Positions 1-16,408 of a stretch of 64,000 nt of DNA are shown in pieces. A program made the position numbers and the translations under genes. The first letter of the stretch is position 1; each line of letters opens with the position of its first letter. The notes beneath the pieces are model-generated. The model made no database searches and was not told where the DNA came from. It saw nothing but the letters and a program-made list of their open reading frames with translations. Source of the stretch: Pomacea canaliculata (Eukaryota; Mollusca; Gastropoda; Architaenioglossa; Ampullariidae). The stretch lies in the NCBI RefSeq assembly GCF_003073045.1, contig NC_037597.1, forward strand, positions 4,584,717 through 4,648,716. The letters are read 5' to 3'.

Positions 1-616
1 TTTGCAGGGCAGTGATTTGTACAAAACCTCAAATGTGCGTCAAAGTCGCTGACATCACTACATCCTATAACGTGCATCCTGTATCTCAGATCACTGTCTG
101 CACGGCGTATGGGTGTAACCAAACTCACACAGTCTCGCTCGTTCTTGATAAACCTATTAAAAATTACAGAATTTCGAGAGAAAAAAAACGTTTCATGTTC
201 TTACTGTTTTGCCTTGAGTACAAGCTACTAACAGAAGTATTAGAGTCCAGCCTAAGCCTTGCATCTTTCTCAGCTGACAACCCTGCAAGGGAGATGATTT
301 CAACCACCGTCGTCAAAAATCACGTTGCGGAAGTGACGTCAGAGAGAAATGTAAACAAACAGGAAGAATGATTGTGTGTCAACAGCAGGTATCTGTAAAA
401 ACAATTGTGTCGGACTCACAACTTCCCTTTGATTCAAATCACTCTTATTTCAATGAAGCTAAGGTATAACTTTCTTATAAATAGTCGATAGTCATTACGA
501 CAATGGCGTACCGGCAGGCGTCTGTCGTCTGCTTAATCCAATCGAACACATTAACCACAAATATCACTATACGTGTTTTAACCGATGCAAAATAAATAAA
601 TAAAATACCTTTATTT

Positions 617-830
617 ATCACCTGGTTTATTAACGGCACACAACTCCACACACGCTGCTAATCTAAACCGATACAAGAAAACTAAACTCTCCCTATCACC
701 CGGTACGTTAAAGGCAGTTCATTAACAGCATCCACACCAGCTGCTAATATAAGTCGACACAATCATATCCTTAACAAATAATTATTTCATTAAAGGCAGT
801 TAATTAACGGCACACAACTCCACGCTTCGC
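617..830. repeat. Degenerate direct repeat, about three units of 80-95 bp
   Basis: Three stretches starting near 617, 697 and 785 share the theme ggt..ttaa..ggca, then cacacaactccac or a variant, then gctgctaat or gctcctg. The first and third share ATTAACGGCACACAACTCCA; the first and second share GCTGCTAAT. Units are diverged and unequal in length, so this looks like an old tandem duplication. No function is apparent. Confidence 0.5.
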
Positions 831-2229
831 TCCTGTAAACAATAGATCATACCCGAGTACGATCGCTTCTCCTCTGTTTCATAGGATCACAAACTTAATT
901 GTATTATATATATACGTCCGTGGATGGACCGACCTGTGACATGCTACGTACGTTAGTCGATGAGAAATCGTGTAGATAATTGAAGATGCTCACAGTGAAA
1001 GAATGCTGTAAGCTACCCCACGCACGTACACCCGATCCCTTTTGCATACCATCACTTGTGGCTGTGCAGTGGCAGCATCTGTGAAGTTTTAGGTGATCAT
1101 CCACACACCGCAAATACAAGTCACGACATAATTGTCTTTCAACCGCTCTCTCCATAAAGCAAGAAATGGGGCTTAATGCACTCTTGTTTTGTAGTTTTTT
1201 TTTCATTCCTTAAATATGTCTTGTATCATGTCAAGTTTTTCCTGTGGGTGCATATACTTCTTGGATGATGGGGAGAGTGGTGTCTGCACCTACCATACTT
1301 GAATCTTACTGTTACAGATAATCATTTTGATTATACACAACGCATCAGTCAGTTATAAAATATGGTTTGCAGATTAGGATAAGAGCTGTCTCTTTCAAGA
1401 CTTTTGTTACCAGGAGCTAAATTTTAAGTCAGAAAGGGAGGTTTTTAAATTAGAATAAAACTACAGTGTTGTTCTTCAGAACGCGTGGATATTGGCATTT
1501 TAAAAATGTAAATCAATATACGGTGGAAAATATACTGAAAGTAAACTTCACAGCCAAAAAAAAAAAAAAACAACCATCGTGAATAACATAATCTAATAAT
1601 TTGTAAAACTTGTTTTGAAAATGGAATGTTTTAAAGGACGCCACGGGATAAAGACTGCATTTTTTTCTGATGTTTCAGTTCTATAGACAGCTCTCACATG
1701 CGCCATTTCAAAGGTCTCTCTCACACACACATGCAAAAGTAATAATTTCAATTTGCCTGTGTGGAAAGCAGTGATAGTCGGCCATTTTCACACTGATAAA
1801 TGAGAAAATTTTTATGCAGGTGGCATGGCAGCAAACGAATTAGTCATAGACCCGATATGTATAGAGATACGCTATACACAACTCTGACTAGATGAAGATA
1901 TCGAAGTAGCAGATGAAGCAGATGGCGAAGAACTGTTATGGTTAGGATGAGTCTATGTTCGTTAAATTTTGCAAAGTGCAGCTGACCATTAGTAACCAGC
2001 TTTCCACAGATGCCGTGTAATGTAGCAACAATTGAAAGAAAACAGCAGATTTTTCATTTCAGAAGAATTTACGGGTGCAACATTTTAGTCTGGCCTCTCC
2101 CCCGACAGACCTGTCCGGCTTGGTTACACCTGCCAGGAGGACAACATAGCTTTGTGGGTCTGGTAAGACACCACACCACTACAAGGTAAGTTGCACCAGC
2201 TGGTGGTGGAGCTTCATAGCATTTAAACA

Positions 2230-2250
2230 GGGTTAGGGTTAGGGTTAGGG
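2230..2250 (+). repeat. Interstitial telomere-like (TTAGGG)n run
   Basis: GGG followed by three perfect TTAGGG copies, continuing into ATGGG. TTAGGG is the molluscan and vertebrate telomere repeat. A run this short could be a repaired break or a chance microsatellite. Confidence 0.75.
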
Positions 2251-2382
2251 ATGGGATAATAGAAAGCAGGAAGATACCTTTCGTGAGTTCGATGTCTAGA
2301 ATAAAGTTATTGTCTAGGCATGGACCACGCATGCTTAACAGTGAAGGTTGGCTGCCCTGAGTTCATTTCTCGTCTCGGGCAC

Positions 2383-2480
2383 GTTGTTCTTTCTCTGCAC
2401 GTGGCATCTGTTTACAGGGCTGGCTGCTTGCCGTGATATAGCCTTAGCTGCTGACACGGCGTAAAACACCAATTCCCCCC
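2383..2480 (+). repeat. SINE-like dispersed repeat, copy 1
   Basis: About 95 bp closely match a second copy at 27942-28036 in the same orientation. Shared blocks include CTGCACGTGGCATCTGTTTA, CAGGGCTGGCTGCTTGCCGT and GCTGACACGGCGTAAAACA. Both copies end in AATTC followed by a run of C. The ending resembles the 3' tails of molluscan SINEs (gcg-ttaaac-like), but I see no clear tRNA-type A box, so the SINE label is an inference. Confidence 0.65.
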
Positions 2481-5283
2481 CCCCCTCCACGCATGCTTAT
2501 AAATATTCCTTGCCCCTCTGCATATCATCTGCACAATAAAAATAAGCTGTGGACAACAGTCAACATGCACATGACGATCAGGTTTCCTTGAGACGGACAT
2601 TAACTGTCGTCCACAGCTTGTTTTTATTGTGTAGACTGTAAATGATAACCAGAGCGGTAATGAAGTTTGCCTGAAACCCGTCTTGTCTTGCAGTGACTCA
2701 GGGGACAGTCGGCATGGGAGTGTCCACGTTGCAAACAACAACAGCAATAAGAATAATAGTTTATAAAAGCAAAATAAATGCATAAATTATGGAAAAGAAA
2801 TCCCGTAGACAGAAGAATTGTTTGTGCAGCCTTGTTACACGTTTCACTCTCCAAGATTTAGAACTTACATCTGCAATTGTCATCGAGGAAGTCACTAGAA
2901 ATAACAGATCAAGAATGTTCAGGATAAACCTCTGCAAAAACAAGCCGTAGATAGTTTTTGCTGCATCGGGTCATCAAGCAGTTTTGCCACATTGCACAAG
3001 ATTCATCTCGTTATCGATGTGCACAAACAAGAAACTGGCCTCCAAAATCAAAATTAATGAGAAAAATGACAAACAAATCCAAACAAATTCGGGAGCTAGT
3101 CCTCTCAAGCCGGTCAGATTGGGGTGGTGGTGGAATGATGTTTGAACGTGAATGATATACCGTCCTTCTGATGGGTTCACGATGAATAACTTCCTCAGAT
3201 GGGAGATGGGTTAATTGCTGCTGATGACGATCGAGTTTCTCTTCACCTGTCGTGGTTGTCCGACTTGTCCCCCTAGGGCCCTATCCAGGGGTAGGGAACG
3301 TTCCAAATTATTTGATCCGGACACCCAAGGCAATCGCAGATTTCAGTAACCATAGCAACGTAAATTTCTATTAAGCGGATCATATTCATAACGCAAATTT
3401 TGAGGAACAAGCAAGGAAGGTCCATTACGGGATAGACACGTAGTTTCGTCGGTTGCCCGCAGCCTGTATGACAATTTTGGAGAATGGTACCTGAATGTGA
3501 TCTTCACCCCGAGCAAGGATATAGACCACCTCCAGTTTGATGTCGGCTGTTGATACGTGTACCTTTCTTCCACCATGTCGACTCACAAAAAAAAAGAAAA
3601 AGATCGACATTGCTGTGTACCTTACTGAACAGTTCAGGTTCACAAATGTTTAACATTATCCTTTTCAGGATTTCCAAAGAATAAGAAAGAGTGCATGTTT
3701 GTATTTTGCGGTTGTATTTCGTGTGTGCGAGTGTCTGAAATTGTCATCCTCTTCTAATTATTTTCGTTTGCTGCACAGTAAGAGTATAAGTGGAAAGAAT
3801 TGAGAGTGGAGCAATAGAATTTACAATGGTTGCCTTTCAGCGCCCCGAGGATAAAAGATATTTGTCGTATGTAATTGCAGGTGATGCGGATGTAGGTTTG
3901 GAATGTCCACCAACTACTCTTTAGAGAAGGTTATTCTGGTCATCTTCAAAGTACCTTCTGGTTAACCCCAGTTAGTGTATTTCTGTGAACGTTTTGGCAT
4001 AATTTGATATTTTGTAATGCAACAAAGAAGAATAAATCTGAAACAGTGGAATTAAAGTTAGTTCCAGACGAGATGCCAGATTTTATTTGGAAGCTGAAAC
4101 GATTGGAGAGAAGCTTGATGGTGACAAAGGGGAAAGTGAACGGTTAGCATTAAACTCCATGAAGCATACTGCTCAAAACCGAACAGTCATCGTAACAGTT
4201 TTCACGAAGTGTTATCCAAAACAGAACAGTTAACTCATCTACTTCCCAGCTGCTGACGTCCACACAACAGTGTTTTCTCATTGTTGGGGCCATCCGATAG
4301 GAGCTGGTTGAACATGCGCGCGTGTGTGTGTGGATGGTAAGAGATACCAGGCACAAGCATCTGCCATTATCTTCCATCGTTGATGCAATTTTTGTGTGGG
4401 TGCACTTTGCAACCACGCGTTAATATATAAGAAAAAAAGTTAAAAAAAACACTCTTCTATAAGAAGTCGTTTGTGCTTATATCAAGGCCGCAGAGTAGAC
4501 AAATGCAGCACTATGGTAAGGAGAGAAAATTATTTTTAAGTATGAAGGAGATGACTTTGCCAAAGTCTAGTGCTTGTAACTAAAACCACGTTACTCAAAT
4601 GTGATGTACAATGCCCATCATCTTGTCGTGCTCACCAACAAACATGGACCGTGGGGCCGCTATTGTAGATGGTAAATGGGCCTTGTGTTACAGGTGTGAA
4701 TTGTTGCCCATTTGTAAAAGTACGAACATTGCACCCAAACACAGATGTACTTTTTGTCAGTCACCAGGGGAGTACACTGAATACATTTGAATACGGTCAT
4801 CCTTTATGAGTAAAGAAAGATATAGAGAGATAAAGACAGACGAAAGCAATAAAAATAAAGTTTTAAAATCCAGTTGTATTTGTGTTGTATCATTTCCGCT
4901 GTTCATCATTTTTCTCCCCTATTTTTTTCTTTATTTTATGGAGAATACATTCAATCGTCAGCCCTAACCCTGACAGTATGTTCCGTTGCAAACCGGCTTT
5001 TGCTATTAACTGCCGCTCTGAAGAAGTATAGTAACTTTTTTTTTAAAGGAAATAGTTGCGGTTCAAGTTCTATAGGCGTACCACATACTCTGCCACATTT
5101 ATCTCTTACTACCTGTAGACACCAGTGAAAATATATGATTTTAACATGAAAAAAGACTGGCTAAAGATTTAGTTTACCATTGCTAACACTCATTGGCAAT
5201 TTCACTATTATAATTTTAACATTTTCATATTTCAGCATTTGTTCCTTTGCTGAGAAAAGACAATAAGAAACAAGAGACCTGGA

Positions 5284-5289
5284 TTTATT
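5284..5289 (-). terminator. Candidate poly(A) signal for the MIS18A-like gene
   Basis: TTTATT on the plus strand reads AATAAA on the minus strand, about 245 bases downstream of the MIS18A-like stop codon. It is the canonical animal polyadenylation hexamer at a plausible 3' UTR distance. In AT-rich DNA the hexamer is common by chance. Confidence 0.35.
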
Positions 5290-5534
5290 TGCAAAAGATA
5301 AACAACTTCATCCTCACATTTCTGTGAAACAATCTTATAGCACAAGTAATTGTTACATGCACTTCACACGTGCAATAAAAAAAATACATGATTACATTTT
5401 ACCATCAACAAACTTGTTTTTTATACAATAATGGTCTTAACAAGACATATACAAAACACTTACAATGTTTGGCCATCTTATTTTTCAGAGTAATGTTCTC
5501 CTCACCTCCACAAAAGCACCTGAGTGCTCAGGTT

Positions 5535-7091
5535 TTATCTGTTGATCTTGCTTTCTTCCTCTCCATCACCATCAGTAGTCAGGCATTTTTCCACATTACT
5601 CAGGCGGGTATTCATCATCACAATCAGGTGCTGAATCTTAAAGCACTTTTCTGCAAGCTCGAAGAGTAAGGGGGGATCACTGCAATTCCATTTTGTCCCT
5701 GCACTGCCAAACCGATAGCCAGTCACCCCTGCAACATCAATCGTAAAGTTGCCACGCAGGTAGTCTAGCTGCTGTGGTGTAGTCACATAGTATCGTCCAA
5801 TCTGAAACAGGATTTTACACTTTAAAAGCTTTTGTTTTACAACAGATACAGACCTATGGAGCCTACACTACAGGATATAGTTTATTAAAAACTCTACAAA
5901 AACTGAGGAATATTACCTTTTAAATGGATGGACAGATGAACTATTGTTTTAGTTGTTAATATAAAAGTATAAATTGTTTTCAAATAACATGGACTTGATT
6001 AATTTAGCACAAAAGATTACTTCTCAAATTCAATATAAAAAAAAATACAAGCCTACAAGCATAATCAAACACAGAAAGTGGTCAAAACCATAACACGATG
6101 AATGTCCTTGTATTCTCTTATTACAGTCTTGTTTCTTCCACTTGCTTATCTAGCACAGTTTTTGATATTAATACATTTTATTTACATCATCTACACAATG
6201 ACACAAGAGATTAGTCTTTCTGGTTGAATCAAGTACCTTTTTTTTGCAACGTCGACAGCTGAGAAGGTAATAAGCACTGCCTGCATCATGAACACTGCCA
6301 GAGTGATGAAGCACTTCCCCACGGCTCACATTGTCAGTTACAGCACTCAGTGTAAATGCCTGGAAATATCAGTACTCATACCAGTGAGCAGAATTCTATC
6401 AATGACACATACCAGTGTTCAGCTGGTATGCACACTACATAATTTATTTGAAATAACAAAGTAAGACCGCAAGAAGAAAAAAAAATGAATTGAATAAGGA
6501 TATTCCTCTGTACTTAACAAAAAGCTTTCTTGCGGAACTGGAACTTACTTAATTTACTCTTTTGCACTATTAGTGCCAAATGATAATTAATAGTAACATA
6601 TGATCAAAAAATGCAAAATATGGTCGTTTAAGTTAGCAGCTAATAGAATACAATAGATATTTTGTTGCATTTGCTGGTTCCAGTGGTATAATAACTTTTG
6701 TCTGAGAGGTACAGTCTGCAGTTTAGTTTCAAACCAAATAGATGTTTATAAGCTCATAATAGAACATTGACAGATCATAATAAATGAACGCTTATTTATT
6801 TATTTATTTTGGTGGTCAGTTTCTGTACTTGTACACTTTCCTAACATTCGACACATCGTCTATTCCACAACACACTGTACTGAATTTAATGTACACTCTA
6901 ATCTGAGTCTAATGGCTCGTATGTTCTTGGCATACCTCCAGAGCTTCGCAAGCTGCAAGCCAATAAGTAGAGTCCCCCAAGATGGAATGGCAAGATTCAC
7001 ATTGGAACACGATCATCGACTCCGCTAGCACCGCTTCAAAATCGAATCCAGAAGTTTCTACTTCTCTGGTCATGGAAGCACTTTCTGCCAT
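5535..7091 (-). CDS. MIS18A: Mis18-alpha-like centromere protein (three exons, complete)
   Basis: Exons in coding order are 7091-6936, 6359-6237 and 5801-5535; all joins are GT-AG and keep frame, giving 181 residues. Family role: Mis18 proteins form a complex with M18BP1 that licenses HJURP-dependent CENP-A deposition at centromeres after mitosis. The Mis18/Yippee-like zinc fold is visible: VFQCESCHSILGDSTYW (Cys31, Cys34) in exon 1, LLSCRRCKKKIGRYYV (Cys87, Cys90) across exons 2-3, then the family's TPQQLDYLRG strand and a C-terminal helix rich in Leu, Lys and Asn (about 130-165). The start is the ATG at 7091, because the open frame upstream has only a TTG at 7118. Length is near the usual 190-230. 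The paralogue Mis18-beta (OIP5) has the same domain, so the alpha call is less sure than the family call. It stands alone; QPCT is 5.6 kb upstream. Confidence 0.85.
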
Positions 7092-10000
7092 TCGTCGTAC
7101 CAAAGATGCGTTGTACAACCTTTCCTCCTTAATAATTAAAGAAACGTGAAAACATAAAATAAAAGGTCTACTGTCGTTTAAAATAAAGACAAAACAATTC
7201 CCCTACTCACTATATGTCACTATACTCACACTGGTTATAGTAGTTTTCCAGTGGAAGCGACGAGGTGAGAACTCGCTCACGTTAGTAAGACTAGACTAGC
7301 GACTGAAAAGTTCTCCAATTCAAAGTAAAGAACGCTGTAAATTCTTTACTTATGATGGCAGGCTACAAAATTAGTCTAAATTACAGCTGAGAATGAGAGA
7401 TATGCTCGTAAACCTGTAGTTATTGTTGTTTATTAATCCTTACGGCTGTCATTTGATTTGTCATTGAGAGTGATTTCCCCTGCGCGTGGAGATGAAGTCT
7501 TGGCGCCAAATATTTTTTGTATTTTCTTCCGTGACAGACACCAATGGGTCGCTCATAACACATTTTGCTCAAGAATGCCTAGCGCAGAAGTTACTCTTCA
7601 GTTTGCTAAGCTAACCAAGACATTTACACGCCAAAGAAAGCTTAAAAATAAAGTTTCCTGATGCTATGGGGTATTAACGAGAACGTACATTTGAATAAAA
7701 TGAAGGTCTCTTATAATTAATACTATTGATGCAGTATTAACAGACTTACTTTTTGTCACAGCTGAGAAATGCTTCAATGGATAAAAAGTCTGACATGCAA
7801 GTCTTAGAGCATTCTAGAGGCAAAAAGACATAAGCATCAACAATCAAATGAGCAAACAGTAGAACACATTGATAACCAGTAAGAGAAATTAATCTCCATT
7901 GACAGTATACCCATGCACTATAATCGTCAAACCATGAGACAACTCGTGGCCAGAAATTGAACCCGTCGAACCATATTTGTACGATCTGCCAGCAAATATA
8001 TGCAACATGCCAGTCATTGCAATAAAGGTGAAAGAGTATAGTAGGTTTTAGTAGATTAATTACTTTTGGCTTGTATTTACATATCCTACCTTTCTTGCTT
8101 ATGTGTATGTGTTAGGAGGTATTATATATATGCAGATACATGGGGAGGTTTACTTATATATAAACAGATATGACACTGTGTGTGTCGGTCGGGGGGAAGG
8201 TTTACATATATATATATAAGCAAATATGAGTATATGCGTGTTTAGTGGGGGTAGCATATATGTGTATGTGGGGAGATTTACATATATAAGCAGATATGTG
8301 TGTGTTGGGGGTATCAAATATACATATATAAGTAGATATGAGTGTGTGTGATGGTGGGGGGAGTACATATAAGGCTGTGTGGGTGGGTGGGGGGTTACAC
8401 ATGTATGCGTAAGCAGATGTGTTTGTGAGGGGAGTATTATATATATGCAGGATATGAGTAGGTGTTTGTGTTGGGGGAGGTTTATATATGTGTGTGCATG
8501 TGGCTTGTGTATATATATATAAGCATCAATGAGTATGTGTGTAAGAGGGAGGGGGAATTTTATATATATATATGCAGATATATGTATAAGTAAGAATGTA
8601 TGTGTGTATATATATATATCTGTATTTAGGTAAGAATGAAAAGAGGGCAGAAACATCCCCTCCAAAACTTTTCGCTTGTTTACGTGTGTTTATATACTTT
8701 GATTTATTTGATTACACATGCAGTGATGCGATTTGCATTAAAGGGCTAGAAGAAGGAAAGAACAAGTGAAGTAGGCAAAACTTAGCTTTTAATGTATAAA
8801 CCGTTACAAACTGACCAGTGAATATGTGTAGGTGTGAGCGACGGAGATTGCATATAAGATATACAGTAATGTGTGTGAGTATATGTATATTTTGAATATC
8901 TCAATACCCTTGAAAGGGTGAAAAAAATATTCTTGAATCATAAGCTTCAGAAACTGATGACACTGAAAAACATGAACTAAGTGCATGGATTAAGATGTAA
9001 GGAATGAACCAAGTAGTGCTACATTACACAAAATATTTCTTCAAGAATTCTTAAGTAAAAGGTTATAAAATCAAATGCCCACAAGTACAAGCACTGGTTA
9101 AACATGCCATATACTGTGCTTGTCTGCCCATGATAGGAACAGTTTGAACACTATTGCCCATGTTAGTTATAAGATCATTGGTGTCAAGCAGAGGAATTTG
9201 GGTTTTTGTTGCATTTGGTAACTTGTCAGGAAATTGGCATTTACTCAATATCTGAACATGTCGCTGCAGGAGACTTGTTTTATTAAATTCAGGCAAACCT
9301 GCTATGCCAAAAGTGCAGAAGCAATATATATATACACAAAATAATTTCCTTTATCATTTCAGCTGCTGAATAGTAAGTGAAAGGTGTGTGTGTGAAGGGT
9401 ATGGTCCTAGATGTAGGAAACTAGGAATTTGCTTATCAAGCCATGCATTCTTTTACAATGTACCACTTTAATTGTTTTGTAACTGAGCACTTGTTTGTAA
9501 TTTATCAGACTTAAAATTAACCTCTAGTATTATTATAATAATGCTTGTCATTTGTCAATGACATTATATTTTGTGTTCGAATCATCATATTCAGTGAATG
9601 TATAAAGCAGCTTTCAACATATACTACAATGTTGCCCTCTCCAAATGACACTCTATGTGTTTAGCATGTGTGTAGACGCTTTGTAAATGCAATGAACTCC
9701 TGAACCAACGGGAGGAGTTAGATGTGTGTATACTAAATAGTCACTTGCTTTCAATTGTTAAATAATGCGTCATCTGGGTTATCAGTGTAATGATGTAACA
9801 AATTTAATACAACCTTTGACTGAACACAGGCTATACTTGTAAATATTTACATTTCAAGGCTCTTCATTTGTCTTTGCATTCAGGGCACTTCTATGTGCCA
9901 ACCCACATGCAGACATTCACCTTTTGCGTGTTGACTCCTCATGAAATTTTTTTTTAGGTTGTCACTGTGATTACCAAATAAAACACGGTGCTTGAGGGAG

Positions 10001-12659
10001 ATCTCCATAAGCAATTAATGTCGAAGCGCTGAAGTTAGCCTTGCCCACATGTTTATTTATTGAACATTTTAAACTTTAGCACATTTAATATAGTCGCAAG
10101 ATACAACTCGCTTTGGTAGTTGACGTCGCAAACCAGTCTACTCTCTGACAAATCCTTTCGCCAGCCCCTTTGTTTATTTCCTTATTTTCTTTGTGTCCAC
10201 TAGTATCTACGCAAACACACCAAGGTGAGAGATCGCTGCCTCACACTGTGAGTTACTTGACTCGACTACAATAGGGTCATTTACCTAGCATTGAGACAAT
10301 GACTTGCTAATTAAGTAGGTGAGACATCGGAGACGACAGCTCGATGTAAGGAAAGAAGGATCGAGGTTACGATAGTAAGTAGTTAGCCTTCCTTTACTTC
10401 AACTGAAAAGCCATCGGGCTGCAAGTCGCGAAGAGCTAGTGGAGGGCGACTAGCGCTCGGTACATGCGGAATCCGAATAGACCGTAAGCGCGTCTAGGTC
10501 TCGACTAGCACTCCGCGAGTAGCAGGTAAACGGAGTTGTCCTCATTCGATTTACATGCATACGGGGCCCAGATGGCCACGCTTTGTAAAGACAGCAACGG
10601 ACGAAGGTCACAGGCTCTCATAACAGTAGGGAGGAAATTAGACACTGGCATGGCACAGGCTTTGAAGAGCAGTCGGAGCCGGCATCGTCTGTTCACCCAT
10701 TTCAAGCAGGCCGAGCTGCGAGAGTACCTGTATGTCTTTCTCACCATGTCCCCAAGCCTAGGCTCCAACTTCCACGCATAAAGGCAGTGAGGTGGAAGAG
10801 TTTTACGATGTGGTGTAAAAGGTAATAAAGGCAGCACTGAGGAAAGACATTCTAGTCATACTTGTGACTGGCGCACCAAGATCAGCTCAAACGCTTTCCA
10901 ACAATGGCAACTCACTATAGTCAATACCTACTATTCCCACAAGGAGTCTAGAATGGCAACTTGGATCTCTACAGATGATTTGGTCCATAACCTCATCCTG
11001 CTACCATAGTTTCGAATCAAGCAGCAAAGAAAAGCTAAACACAGGTCAAAATCAGGTGCTGAAGAAAACTAAGGTGCGCAGGTCAAAAACATAAGGATCT
11101 TACACGTTGCTCGCTATCCTTTTACCCTTTCACTTTGGGACAGAGATGTGGTGACGACAGTCACAAGTTGGGGGTACCGAGAAGCGAGCTAGAGGATGTC
11201 AGCTTCTGATCTTAAAGATATAAAAGTGTACATTTGGGCTAAGGCTAGCGAGCGAAAGTTTGTGTTTAACTGCAGTGGAATCAATGAAGCATTGTGATAG
11301 GAACAACAATTTGTGGGTTATGAATTATTGTCTTGTTATTTTTCCACTGTAGTCTTCTGTTCCTCCCTTTCCGTTCTATGACCCTTAGCTATTCAATTTG
11401 TCCTCTATGTAACAAAGGCAAGTGGCTCACAGCACATCGAAATAAAGGAGTGGGGGGTGGGCAGCCATTTATGTCAGGAGGCGAGGTGTCCAGTTACACT
11501 CTTATTCTTTCTTCTACTCTTTGCTTTTTATTCTTGAATGGAGAGGCGTCTCCCATTATGGCCTGCGTGGTGGATATCGTGGAAACTGAATCCCAGTGCT
11601 TCATCTTTAAAACTGCATGAAACAATTTATGTCATCAGGTGTTTGTGTGCAAAAGAACTATTTTATATTTTAACACTAATTACATGAGGCTGGAAATATA
11701 GGCCATCAATCAATTTTATCCAAAATAGAACACTTTCTTTGGCCTATTGTTAGTTGACTAACAATAAGGTCCCACTGACCCCTTTCAACATACACATGAC
11801 ATCTAGCAAGAAGATGAAAGAAAAAATCAACAAGATAGTCAAAAAGTCTAATATGTGAAAACATTTAAATGACATGAGGCTTGTTATACATGCAATACAA
11901 AGCATGTGTTATGCTCGCCTTTCCATGCATGCATACACATGAAAAACACCCACAAAACAAAATCTGACTGAAATCATATTTTTCCTTTTCACAGATATGA
12001 TGTGTTGACTGTCAATGTTTAGCTGTAACAAAATTAAAACAGTAATGATTACTGAGTGATCCAATTTAAACATGCTCTCTCTCACTCACATACACATATA
12101 ACAACATGCATCAGTTCATCACAAATATTGGTGACCAGATTTAAAAAGTAAATACCATTTTTATATAGGATCCAAATAACAACAAAATAAATATCTGCTG
12201 TTAACAATAGAGTATATTTTTGTGCTAGAGGAAAATCCCAGCTATACTCTTTCATAAAATGACAACTCTTCACGATGTCATTGCTGGGGAACACATATCT
12301 CCCAGTAGAAATGGCAAAACCAGTGCTAGCCATGTCCTTTATCTACAGATTATGTTAAATGTGTATACAGCTTTCATAGTAAAAACCTCTGAGGTTATTC
12401 ATGAATAAAAGGGGCACATATGACCTTTATGACATACTCTTTGAAGGAGTCGCCCATGTAAAAGAAAACTTGGGACTTTTTTTTTGTTATCAAACTATAA
12501 TTTTTTGCAATCACAGGCACCAGGCCAATGCAAGATGTACTGAAAAACAGTAGCAGGAAACATACATGAATAACATCGGGCAGCATCTCAAAGTTGGCAG
12601 CCAGGCTTGCATCCATGTCTGTCACAAGGATCAATTATTTGTTTTTCTAGCAGTTCAAT
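7092..12659. other. Intergenic, MIS18A-like to QPCT 3' end
   Basis: No recognisable coding exon. It includes the MIS18A-like promoter side (7092 upward, no TATA box evident), a TATA/GTGT minisatellite at 8105-8630 and otherwise unique AT-rich DNA. Open frames at 10505-10837 (both strands) and 11333-11620 match no family I know and lack any supporting signal. Confidence 0.55.
8105..8630. repeat. Degenerate minisatellite of tata-gtgt-gggg units
   Basis: About eight or nine imperfect units of 50-70 bp. Each runs through a (TA)n or ATATATAAGCAGATATG core, a GTGTGTG segment and a G-run such as GTGGGGGG, then TTTACATATA. Unit ends vary. The minus strand stays open for 171 codons, giving a Tyr-, His-, Thr- and Pro-rich string; this is a by-product of the repeat and not a protein. 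The purine-rich G runs and alternating TA are candidates for non-B DNA. Confidence 0.8.
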
Positions 12660-15856
<3,197 letters not shown>

Positions 15857-16362
15857 CTGAATTCACACACACACACAAAATTTGTTTTTATATTACCTTC
15901 CTATTTGGATTTTTTTTTTTTAATCACAGTGAGGAAACCTATGACGTTTTGCAGTGTAATTGTGTTTATTGATAAGTAAATCAGCTCAGTTAATGATGAT
16001 CAAATACCATGTCACACTGCTACCAGAATCCATTTAGAAAGTTTCAAAATAAATGCACAAATGTAGTTGATTCTCACAATACTTAATAAGCAGCAAACAT
16101 TAAACTCTTAATTCTCATTATGTGAGTAAATAACTCTGTCTCATGTATGACAAAAATGACTGTGGTTCTAGCCTTCCCTGCTGAGGCCACCATAAGGCGA
16201 AAAGGGAGTAACAAAACAAAAAAGTTTAATAATTAACCAGATTTGTACGTCAATGTTAAAAAAGAACTATATAAAGTCTATGAAAGCTTCACTATTAAAT
16301 AATATGCTTTTATCTTATTGATTTACAGCCCTGTTTCTTAAAAAAAAACCTCCTTTTTTCAC

Positions 16363-16408
16363 TTGCAGAAGTTTAATGGCTTCAAAAGTAAGTCTACCAT
16401 AATTTAGT
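16363..16408 (-). CDS. QPCT: Candidate upstream QPCT exon (46 bp)
   Basis: On the minus strand the stretch encodes LNYGRLTFEAIKLLQ, followed by a GTGAAA donor and preceded by an AG. It ends in phase 0, matching the next exon at 15856. It aligns in position with the HLNSSSLQQVAEG segment of human QPCT, which precedes the domain start. The acceptor has a weak pyrimidine tract and the exon is very short, so it could be chance. No signal-peptide exon was found further upstream to 18200. Confidence 0.4.

Larger units (their letters stand above)
1..5283. other. Gene-free left flank
   Basis: No reading frame here resembles a known protein, and none shows splice-compatible neighbours. The stretch is AT-rich and holds a degenerate internal repeat (about 617-830), a short telomere-like run (2230-2250) and a SINE-like repeat (2383-2480). 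A poly(A) run lies near 1557-1570. The frames present are short, overlap on both strands and are rich in low-complexity residues, as expected by chance. Confidence 0.6.

Noticed and set aside
12-371. A 119-codon frame at the left edge that might be a terminal exon of a gene from the left.
   Set aside because: No recognisable domain or convincing splice acceptor, and the sequence is unremarkable.
3291-3330. CAGGGGTAGGGAACGTTCC, which looks like a hAT terminus.
   Set aside because: No matching inverted end or 8 bp duplication was found within several kilobases. A lone end is too weak to call.
5040-5070. GGTTCAAGTTC, a tRNA B-box-like word.
   Set aside because: No A box at the right distance and no cloverleaf can be drawn around it.
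8150-8665. A 171-codon open frame on the minus strand, rich in Tyr, His, Thr and Pro.
   Set aside because: It is a translation of the TA/GT minisatellite. Composition follows the repeat and no domain is visible.
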